A stretch of 5,274 nt of DNA from Spirosoma sp. (GTDB lineage: Bacteria; Bacteroidota; Bacteroidia; Cytophagales; Spirosomataceae), in assembly GCA_028288385.1 (NCBI GenBank), contig JAQBNX010000319.1:1-5274 (forward strand), given 5' to 3'. The position numbers were made by a program, and so were the translations under genes. The first letter of the stretch is position 1. Each line of letters opens with the position of its first letter. Positions 1 to 5,274 of this stretch are shown piece by piece. The notes under the pieces are model-generated. The model was not told where the DNA came from. It did no database searches and was given only the letters and a program-made list of their open reading frames with translations.

Positions 1-1
1 C

Positions 2-502
2 GTCAATGTCGTAATTGGGTATTATGCCGGCCAGTTTGTGCAACTAAGAGAAAAAAACTACGAGAGCGTCGCCAAATTACTCTTAGTGGGAGGGGGGCTG
101 ATTCTGGCTGCACTATGCTGGAACATGGTTTTTCCCATCAATAAGAAGCTGTGGACAAGCTCGTTCGTATTGTTGACAACAGGAATTGATCTGGCGATTA
201 TGGCAGCCCTGATTTTCATCATTGAAATCAGAAAGTGGACAGATAGCCGCTGGACGCAGTTCTTTGTCATTCCTGGCAAGAATCCCTTATTTATTTACCT
301 CCTCTCGGAACTGTTGGTTATTAGCCTATACATGATTCCGGTGGCATCGGGCGGTAATCTGTTTTCCTGGATCAACCGCAACCTGTTTCAGAAGCTGGTT
401 CCCGGCGCTGTCGGTTCACTCCTGTTCGCCATCTCGTTTATGCTGGTCTGCTGGAGCGTCGGTTGGCTATTGGATCGAAAAAAGATTTATGTACGGGTAT
501 AG
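2..502 (+). CDS. DUF5009 / HGSNAT-like membrane acyltransferase, C-terminal part (5' end outside window)
   Basis: The frame is open from base 2 to a TAG at 500-502, so the gene begins left of the window and 166 codons are visible. A GTG at 38-40 is not a credible start: the codons before it read as the end of a membrane helix (VIGYYAGQF). The visible part has about four hydrophobic helices, beginning near KLLLVGGGLI, SSFVLLTTGI, PLFIYLLSEL and SLLFAISFML, and ends in a short basic tail (DRKKIYVRV). The segments PINKKLWTSSFVL and GKNPLFIYLLSELL resemble the C-terminal half of DUF5009 proteins, the bacterial relatives of heparan-alpha-glucosaminide N-acetyltransferase, sometimes annotated NagX. 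Family knowledge places it in the inner membrane and suggests acyl transfer to sugars, but the N-terminal part with the expected catalytic histidine is missing, so activity and substrate cannot be judged. It probably does not share a transcript with the gene at 684, because a hairpin and a promoter-like element lie between them. Confidence 0.85.
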   Translation, partial: VNVVIGYYAGQFVQLREKNYESVAKLLLVGGGLILAALCWNMVFPINKKLWTSSFVLLTTGIDLAIMAALIFIIEIRKWTDSRWTQFFVIPGKNPLFIYLLSELLVISLYMIPVASGGNLFSWINRNLFQKLVPGAVGSLLFAISFMLVCWSVGWLLDRKKIYVRV

Positions 503-545
503 ATAGGCCGTCTATCCAGGTATCATCTCGAAAATAGATCGTGGT

Positions 546-579
546 TAATTCCTGCACTCAACTCCTCTGTGAGGAATTA
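546..579 (+). terminator. Terminator-like stem-loop after the DUF5009 gene
   Basis: A perfect 8-bp inverted repeat, TAATTCCT (546-553) and AGGAATTA (572-579), continues inward after a one-base bulge (G554) with CAC (555-557) pairing GTG (569-571). That leaves an 11-base loop. It lies 43 bp after the stop codon of the upstream gene. The stem is AT-rich and no T-run follows, so it is not a classical Rho-independent terminator. It could be a terminator, an mRNA 3'-end stabiliser or a protein-binding dyad. Confidence 0.35.
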
Positions 580-583
580 GTCA

Positions 584-614
584 GTTGCAGCCAAACCAGA
601 TGTACCTATCTTTC
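584..614 (+). promoter_or_regulatory. Candidate Bacteroidota-type promoter for the hydrolase at 684
   Basis: GTTG at 584-587, a 19-base spacer, then TATCTTTC at 607-614. The Bacteroidota sigma-ABfr consensus is TTTG at -33, about 19-21 bases, then TAnnTTTG at -7, so each element has one mismatch at the right spacing. Transcription would start near 620, giving a leader of about 65 bases before the ATG at 684. This is a match by eye in a 181-bp gap; short motifs of this kind also occur by chance. Confidence 0.35.
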
Positions 615-683
615 GTAGGTGTTGAATGGGACCGTACGGCAACGTAACGCCCCGTTAACGATCTTACGGTTTATCCAAAATCC

Positions 684-1574
684 ATGTCTTTTTTACGATT
701 AGTCTGGTCGGTTCCTGTCGTATTACTTAGCCTGATTGTCTTGCTGATCGTAGCAAACGAATATGCAATTGCTCGCCCAAGCCGACGGATCAAAGACATT
801 GCTTACAGGGACGTTAATTCGCCGGGTTTTAGCGCCGAGCGGCATGTGCTCGATGTGTATGCACCGAAGCAAAAGTCAACATCTGGCTATCCCGTTGTAG
901 TTTTTATTCACGGCGGCAATTGGGACAGCGGCAGCAAGAACCTTTATTCGTTTATAGGCCGACGACTGGCTAAGCAGCAGGTTGTGGCCGTAATAATCAA
1001 CTACAGGCTTGCCCCCGGTGTGCTGGTTCCGGTCATGGCCGACGACTGTGCCCACGCTATTCTGTGGGCTACGCAGCACATCGCTGAATATGGTGGCGAC
1101 CCAAACCGAATCTTTACAATGGGCCATTCGGCTGGTGGCGGGCTGGCTGCGCTGATGGCTACCAAAGATGAGTTATTTACCAAACTTGGTCTGTCCCGTA
1201 ACCCAGTCAAAGGCGCTATTCTCGACGATCCTGCCGGGCTGGATATGTATGATTACCTCCAAAAAATGCAGTACCCAAATGACCAGCAATACCTCGTGTC
1301 GTTTGGGAAAGACCAGGCCGTTTGGCGCTCGGTATCACCTATGTACTACGTTGGAAAAGACAGTCCACCCATGCTGATCTATATCGGAGGCCGGTCTTAT
1401 CCCAGCATCATCAACAGTGGTAGTATCTTCCATAAAAAGCTTCAGATACTGGGCGTAAATCATGAATACACGGTGTTGCCGGGCAAAAAACACATTCCTA
1501 TGGTGGTTCAACTGTTCTGGAAAAACAACACCATTTACCGGAATTTATTAACATTCGTGGGGGCAAGGCGATGA
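684..1574 (+). CDS. Alpha/beta hydrolase (esterase/lipase type), membrane-anchored or exported
   Basis: A complete 296-residue serine hydrolase of the BD-FAE / esterase-lipase group. Residues about 5-25 form a hydrophobic helix (VPVVLLSLIVLLIV), which could be a signal anchor or a signal peptide cut near AIA-R31. The catalytic domain runs from about residue 40 to the end. It has the oxyanion motif HGGNW (76-80), the nucleophile elbow GHSAGG (147-152, Ser149 as likely nucleophile), the conserved stretch YGGDPNRIF before it, and a likely catalytic histidine in KKHIPM (His270). Such enzymes hydrolyse carboxylic esters; the substrate cannot be told. The usual acid after the penultimate strand, in an HGDAD-type loop, is not obvious: that loop reads YIGGRSYPSI, with no Asp or Glu. 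The ATG at 684 is chosen because it directly precedes the hydrophobic N-terminus; no strong Shine-Dalgarno sequence is visible, as is common in Bacteroidota. The stop lies 9 bp from the 3' end of the convergent receptor gene. Confidence 0.9.
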   Translation: MSFLRLVWSVPVVLLSLIVLLIVANEYAIARPSRRIKDIAYRDVNSPGFSAERHVLDVYAPKQKSTSGYPVVVFIHGGNWDSGSKNLYSFIGRRLAKQQVVAVIINYRLAPGVLVPVMADDCAHAILWATQHIAEYGGDPNRIFTMGHSAGGGLAALMATKDELFTKLGLSRNPVKGAILDDPAGLDMYDYLQKMQYPNDQQYLVSFGKDQAVWRSVSPMYYVGKDSPPMLIYIGGRSYPSIINSGSIFHKKLQILGVNHEYTVLPGKKHIPMVVQLFWKNNTIYRNLLTFVGARR

Positions 1575-1583
1575 AAGCCAACC

Positions 1584-4055
1584 TTAAAACTCACCATCGA
1601 CGGGGTCTTTCGCTTTCTTCTTGGCCTGACGAAGTCGGTAGTTGAACGTCAGGTTAATTTGCCGCAGCCGTCCCTGCGAGTTGTTTTCCGTATAAAAATT
1701 GGCACCTTCGGTAATAGTCCGGAATCGGCGCGAGTTAAACACGTCCAGTACGTTGAGCGTCAGTGTTCCGTTGTTTTTGAGAACATCGCGGCTGATAGAC
1801 AGGTCCAGCGTGGCAATGGCCCTGCGTCGTCCCTGGGGTGTTTGCTGCGGAGCCTCATAATTACCCCGCAGTTGTAAGTCCGTGCTTTTCCAGAAAGTAA
1901 ACCGCGACGTAGTTCGGGCAAACCAACTATACGTATCACTTTGATAACTAGCGTCGAGGTTACTGCCATTGGTCATTGCCCGGAAAAAGTTAAGGCTGCC
2001 ATCTACTTTCCACCACGGATAAGGCGCGTAGGAACTGGTAAATTCAGCTCCGTAGGAATTTTCGGTCGCTAAGTTTTCGGGGCGGGTTGTTGAAAATCCC
2101 CGTTCATCAACCCGACGAATCCGGATGATTTTGCCAGTTGTGTACCGATAGTACACCGAAGAGCTAAAAGACCCTTTGCCCATGTACTTGATATGCCCTA
2201 AGTCGAACGAATTCGTGAATTCGGGGTTCAGGTCGGGATTGCCACTGAAGAAATTTCGACTATCGCTGAAGGTCATAAACGGGCTCAGGTCATTGTACTG
2301 CGGCCTACGCACCCGGCGGCTGAAGCTGATTTGCAGCGCATGCTGGCGGGGCAGATCGTAGGTCATGTGCACGCTCGGAAATAAGTTGGCGTACTGGCGG
2401 GGGTTGATATCGTTGGTTTGTTTAAGCGTAGTCGTTACACCAGTCCACTCCGCCCGAAGCCCCATCTGGTATGAGAACTTGCGCACCTTATTCCCCATGA
2501 TGCCGTACATGGCGTGGATGTTTTCCTCGTACAGAAAATTGTTAGTCAGGCCGGGTAAGGCCCGCCAGCCACCATCCTGAACCTGCTCCCGTACCGTGTA
2601 ATCGTTGGTCATGTCGCGGAAGCTGCTGCGCAGACCGGCTTCGAGTTTACCTTCTTTACCGAATGGTCTGACGTAATCCACCTGCAACAGAAACTGCTTT
2701 TCTGTTTCGTCGTTTAGCGACTGTTGTAAAACATCCCGTATGCCGGAAGCACCCCCATCCTGCCGGAGTGTTTGCTGGGTAAAATACTGGTTCGAACTTT
2801 CCCAATTGTCCAGGTAACGTACGTCGGTGGTCAGTTCATGGCCTTTGCCGGCAAATGTTCGCTTATAGCTCAGCGCATATTCAGAATTGGGTTCGGTTTC
2901 GGTTTCGTCCTGCTGCCGATTGGTAATGCGTTGTAAAATGTTGGTGTTGGCCCCATAATCCAGGTATTGAATATCGGCAAACCGTTTGCCCTTGCTGAGC
3001 CGCCACGTGTAGGAGCCCGTCAGAACATTATTCGGATTAAAGAAATAGTCAATGCCGGCCCGGGCATTATTATTTAACCCCTTCAGGCGATTCGTACTAC
3101 TTTGTTGAGAGATAAACGTCGAATCATTACGGTACAATTCCTGGTACTGAGTGCTGCGCCCGGGCGTGTTTCGGTAAGAATTAGTATAATTGACGAAGAA
3201 GTTAAGGTTTTTACGTCGGTAATTCACGTTGGCGGCCAACCCAAAATTACCTGGATACCCCGTAATCACGTCGAACGAGCCATTGATGCCCTCTTTCCGT
3301 TCCTTTTTCAGAACGATGTTAATAATTCCGCCCATACCCTCCGCTTCGTAGCGGGCTGATGGATTCGTAATGATTTCGATTCGCTCGATGCTGCTACCCT
3401 GCAACTGCTGCAGGCCGCCCGATCCTTTTAGACTCACCAGGCCCGACGGCTTTCCGTCGATCAGGATACGCACACTACCGCTGCCCCGTAAACTGACATT
3501 GCCTTCGCCATCGACCGCCACCGATGGTACGTTTTGAAGTACATCAACCGCTGTGCCGCCCCGATTCGCCAGGTCTTTTCCGACGTTGAATATCTTTTTA
3601 TCCAGCGCTAATTCCATGGTGCTTTTCTCGCCCTGCACGATTACCTCGCTCAGCGTATTGGTCGAAGGCAACAGTCGGAACGTACCCATACTGTGTGGAG
3701 AGCCTTCGCGGGTTAGCTCAATAGCCGACGTTTTCTGCGCTTTATAACCCATGGATTCGAGCAGGGCGTAATAATTACCGGCTACGGCATCCAGCACAAA
3801 ATCACCGCTTTCGTTAGTAACCGCTCCCGTTACGAAGGAACTGTCGGCCTGCCTAAACAAACGGACGTTAGAGTAGACTAACGGTGTGTTGGCTTGCGCA
3901 TCCAGCACTTTGCCGCTCAGTTTGAGTTTGCCGTTGTCCTGAGCCTGCAGGGAATGTCCGGCGAGGAGCCAAACCACGACTATGATAAGGGAGAGAAATG
4001 GGTAATTTTGAGCGTGTTGGTAAGGAGAAGGGTAAGCGGTAGTGATTAATCTCAT
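1584..4055 (-). CDS. TonB-dependent receptor-like outer membrane beta-barrel protein (OMP_b-brl_3 type)
   Basis: A complete 823-residue outer-membrane protein. The N-terminus has a polar stretch of about 20 residues, a hydrophobic core (SLIIVVVWLL, 22-31) and a likely signal peptidase site near LQA-Q (37-39). No Met follows before residue 123, so ATG 4055 is the only ATG that keeps the signal. Residues about 45-125 resemble a CarboxypepD_reg-like domain (SGKVLDAQANTPL, SGDFVLDAVAG), followed by the linker LSEVIVQG (135-142). The plug spans about 150-250, with DVLQNVPSVAVD (171-182), LIDGKPSG (198-205) and GMGGIINIVLKK (240-251). The barrel runs from about 255 to 809, with family hallmarks FSRRVRRPQYNDLSPF (578-593), GNPDLNPE (605-612) and LNVLDVFNSRRF (767-778); the last strand is about 798-809, followed by a short basic tail. 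It is shorter than SusC proteins (about 1000 residues) and no SusD gene adjoins it, so it is not a typical glycan-uptake SusC. Transport through it is expected to need TonB, but no TonB box was identified and the substrate is unknown. Confidence 0.94.
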   Translation of the reverse strand: MRLITTAYPSPYQHAQNYPFLSLIIVVVWLLAGHSLQAQDNGKLKLSGKVLDAQANTPLVYSNVRLFRQADSSFVTGAVTNESGDFVLDAVAGNYYALLESMGYKAQKTSAIELTREGSPHSMGTFRLLPSTNTLSEVIVQGEKSTMELALDKKIFNVGKDLANRGGTAVDVLQNVPSVAVDGEGNVSLRGSGSVRILIDGKPSGLVSLKGSGGLQQLQGSSIERIEIITNPSARYEAEGMGGIINIVLKKERKEGINGSFDVITGYPGNFGLAANVNYRRKNLNFFVNYTNSYRNTPGRSTQYQELYRNDSTFISQQSSTNRLKGLNNNARAGIDYFFNPNNVLTGSYTWRLSKGKRFADIQYLDYGANTNILQRITNRQQDETETEPNSEYALSYKRTFAGKGHELTTDVRYLDNWESSNQYFTQQTLRQDGGASGIRDVLQQSLNDETEKQFLLQVDYVRPFGKEGKLEAGLRSSFRDMTNDYTVREQVQDGGWRALPGLTNNFLYEENIHAMYGIMGNKVRKFSYQMGLRAEWTGVTTTLKQTNDINPRQYANLFPSVHMTYDLPRQHALQISFSRRVRRPQYNDLSPFMTFSDSRNFFSGNPDLNPEFTNSFDLGHIKYMGKGSFSSSVYYRYTTGKIIRIRRVDERGFSTTRPENLATENSYGAEFTSSYAPYPWWKVDGSLNFFRAMTNGSNLDASYQSDTYSWFARTTSRFTFWKSTDLQLRGNYEAPQQTPQGRRRAIATLDLSISRDVLKNNGTLTLNVLDVFNSRRFRTITEGANFYTENNSQGRLRQINLTFNYRLRQAKKKAKDPVDGEF

Positions 4056-4119
4056 CAGGTAGTTGAGTCGGGTCTTAACAGCCTGGAAAAGACGGTGTGT
4101 TATTGGCTCTACTTTTAAA

Positions 4120-4156
4120 GATGTAAGTAAATCCTGTCCAGCAGATGACTTACATC
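4120..4156. promoter_or_regulatory. Inverted repeat in the divergent intergenic region, candidate operator
   Basis: GATGTAAGT (4120-4128) and ACTTACATC (4148-4156) form a perfect 9-bp inverted repeat with a 19-base spacer, about 28 bp centre to centre. It sits between the divergent genes starting at 4055 (- strand) and 4209 (+ strand), about 64 and 52 bp from their start codons. On each strand the outward-facing copy reads ACTTACATC followed by TTTA (- strand) or GTTTA (+ strand). This suits a site for a dimeric regulator or paired promoter elements serving both genes. A 9-bp stem with a 19-base loop in RNA is an alternative. No convincing TTTG/TAnnTTTG promoter was found for either gene in the 153-bp gap 4056-4208. 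Confidence 0.45.
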
Positions 4157-4208
4157 GTTTATGGCCCTAAAATCTTAATCCATTCACTGCCTGCCGCCAG
4201 GTTATTCA

Positions 4209-5274
4209 ATGAAATCATATCCGCTGTTCGTTTCGCTGCTTTTTTTCCTATTGGTACTAGCAAACAGCCTCGTACTTGCACAAGACCAAAATAGTAAGTC
4301 CCCATACATTTTCGGTGATTTATTGCCTGACGCGCCTGAATTGGCCGCACGTGGGGCCTATAAGGTTGGTGTCCGTACGCTAAAACTGGTTCACCCAGCC
4401 CAAACCGACGTATTACACCCAAAAGACGGCAAATCACCCCTTTACGACCGCCCGCTAACTGTTGAAGTCTGGTACCCGGCCCGTATACCGGCTGGTAAGC
4501 CGGAATTAGAAACGTACCATGAGGTGATGGGCGTCGCCAACGATCCAAAGCGGCCCCTGATTCCCTTTACGTTTGCTGGCCGGGCCCTACGCGATGCTGA
4601 ACCCAATCCCGTTGAGGCAGCCTATCCCCTGGTTATCGTATCGCATGGCTATCCGGGTTCACGGTTTATGTTCACCTACCTTACCGAGAATCTGGCGTCA
4701 AAGGGCTACGTAGTCGTATCCATTGATCATACCGAATCGACGTACCGCGACGCGGCTGCGTTTCCCAGTACCCTTCTCAACCGGGCCACCGATGACCTTT
4801 TTGTCTTGAGTGAAATGGCCCGGCTCAGTACAAAAGAAAGTAAATCCTTTTTGGCCGGCCTGCTCGATGCCAATAATACAGCCCTGATTGGCTACTCCAT
4901 GGGTGGTTATGGTGCGCTCAATGCAGCCGGTGCTGGCTATAGTACTCAGGCCGTAAGCCTTTTTGGGCATATGTCTGGCGGCAGCACCGCATTACAAACA
5001 CGCTCGACCGGTGCCCCGGAACTGAAGGCATCGCAGGACCCTCGCATCAAAGCCGTAGTGGCGTTTGCTCCCTGGGGCATGGAGCGTGGGGTTTGGGATG
5101 CCAATGGGCTGGCCGGTCTAACGCGTCCCACGCTCTTTGTTGCCGGTAGTAAAGACGATGTTTCTGGCTACGAAAGGGGTATTAAAGCCATTTACGACGG
5201 CGCGGTGAATGCCGACCGGTATATGCTTACTTACGTAAATGCCCGACACAACGTAGCGCCAAATCCTCCGCCGG
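4209..5274 (+). CDS. Secreted alpha/beta hydrolase, predicted dienelactone hydrolase / PAF-acetylhydrolase-like (3' end outside window)
   Basis: An uninterrupted frame from ATG 4209 to the right edge gives 355 residues with no stop, so the C-terminus is missing. A typical signal peptide (MKSYPLF, then hydrophobic LLFFLLVLA, likely cut near VLA-Q25) predicts export to the periplasm or beyond. The fold follows with VEVWYPA (85-91), the oxyanion-loop region SHGYPGSR (145-152), SIDHTES (171-177), the nucleophile elbow GYSMGG (228-233, Ser230), the acid in AGSKDD (312-317, Asp316 or Asp317) and a likely catalytic histidine in ARHN (His347). This arrangement resembles COG4188 predicted dienelactone hydrolases, related to platelet-activating-factor acetylhydrolases; the family hydrolyses esters, but the substrate is not predictable. 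An upstream in-frame ATG at 4161 is closed by TAA at 4176-4178, supporting the chosen start; AGG at 4199-4201 is a weak possible ribosome site. It is divergent from the receptor at 4055. Little of the domain seems missing, so the gene probably ends soon after the window. Confidence 0.92.
   Translation, partial: MKSYPLFVSLLFFLLVLANSLVLAQDQNSKSPYIFGDLLPDAPELAARGAYKVGVRTLKLVHPAQTDVLHPKDGKSPLYDRPLTVEVWYPARIPAGKPELETYHEVMGVANDPKRPLIPFTFAGRALRDAEPNPVEAAYPLVIVSHGYPGSRFMFTYLTENLASKGYVVVSIDHTESTYRDAAAFPSTLLNRATDDLFVLSEMARLSTKESKSFLAGLLDANNTALIGYSMGGYGALNAAGAGYSTQAVSLFGHMSGGSTALQTRSTGAPELKASQDPRIKAVVAFAPWGMERGVWDANGLAGLTRPTLFVAGSKDDVSGYERGIKAIYDGAVNADRYMLTYVNARHNVAPNPPP

Noticed and set aside
38..40. 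GTG as the start of the left-edge membrane protein
   Set aside because: The frame continues open to base 2, and the codons before the GTG encode a hydrophobic segment that fits the family, so it is an internal Val.
649..660. CGTTAACG palindrome and nearby GTAACG upstream of the hydrolase
   Set aside because: Pairing beyond the 8-bp palindrome needs a bulge and a very short loop; nothing links it to a known regulator.
1473..1493. GTGTT/AACAC inverted repeat next to an A-run, as a possible terminator for the minus-strand receptor gene
   Set aside because: Only 5 bp of stem, inside the conserved His270 region of the hydrolase, where codon content (PGKKH) explains the A-run.
2896..2912. Short tandem run of ggtttc-like units
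   Set aside because: It encodes an ordinary acidic loop (ETETEP) of the receptor barrel and has only two to three imperfect units.
4161..4178. In-frame upstream ATG that might extend the secreted hydrolase
   Set aside because: The frame closes after five codons with TAA at 4176-4178, so it cannot be the start; a leader peptide of five codons has no further support.
4159..4548. A 129-codon open frame on the minus strand
   Set aside because: It lies antisense to the start of the secreted hydrolase at 4209, its product is rich in Arg, Gly and Pro with no domain-like pattern, and the plus-strand reading has a signal peptide and family motifs.
4698..5131. Two minus-strand open frames of 90 and 61 codons
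   Set aside because: Both are antisense to the catalytic core of the secreted hydrolase, overlap each other, and show no recognisable protein features.

Overview
The window looks like a piece of a Bacteroidota chromosome, most likely from a Cytophagales genome of the Spirosoma/Larkinella kind. The grounds are protein style: a CarboxypepD_reg-like/plug/OMP_b-brl_3 outer-membrane receptor, a DUF5009 (HGSNAT-like) membrane acyltransferase, two exported or anchored alpha/beta hydrolases, weak or absent Shine-Dalgarno sequences, and a near match to the Bacteroidota TTTG/TAnnTTTG promoter. The genus is a guess from protein flavour; no RNA or other phylogenetic marker is present.

Layout. (1) 2-502, + strand: the last 166 codons of a multi-pass membrane protein of the DUF5009 family, cut by the left edge. 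(2) 503-683: a gap with a terminator-like hairpin at 546-579 and a promoter-like element at 584-614. (3) 684-1574, + strand: a complete 296-residue membrane-anchored or exported alpha/beta hydrolase with HGG and GHSAGG motifs. (4) 1584-4055, - strand: a complete 823-residue TonB-dependent-receptor-like protein, tail to tail with the hydrolase and only 9 bp from it. (5) 4056-4208: a divergent intergenic region with a perfect 9-bp inverted repeat (4120-4128 / 4148-4156). (6) 4209-5274, + strand: a secreted alpha/beta hydrolase of the predicted dienelactone hydrolase / PAF-acetylhydrolase-like kind, cut by the right edge, with all three triad residues visible before the cut.

How the genes may work together. 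The receptor and the gene at 4209 are divergent and share one regulatory region, so co-regulation is plausible. An outer-membrane barrel flanked by two different envelope hydrolases could be a small ester-processing and uptake locus, but no SusD partner, sigma/anti-sigma pair or other specific marker supports this. The proteins belong to known families. I see no mobile element, CRISPR array, tRNA, rRNA or clearly new system here.
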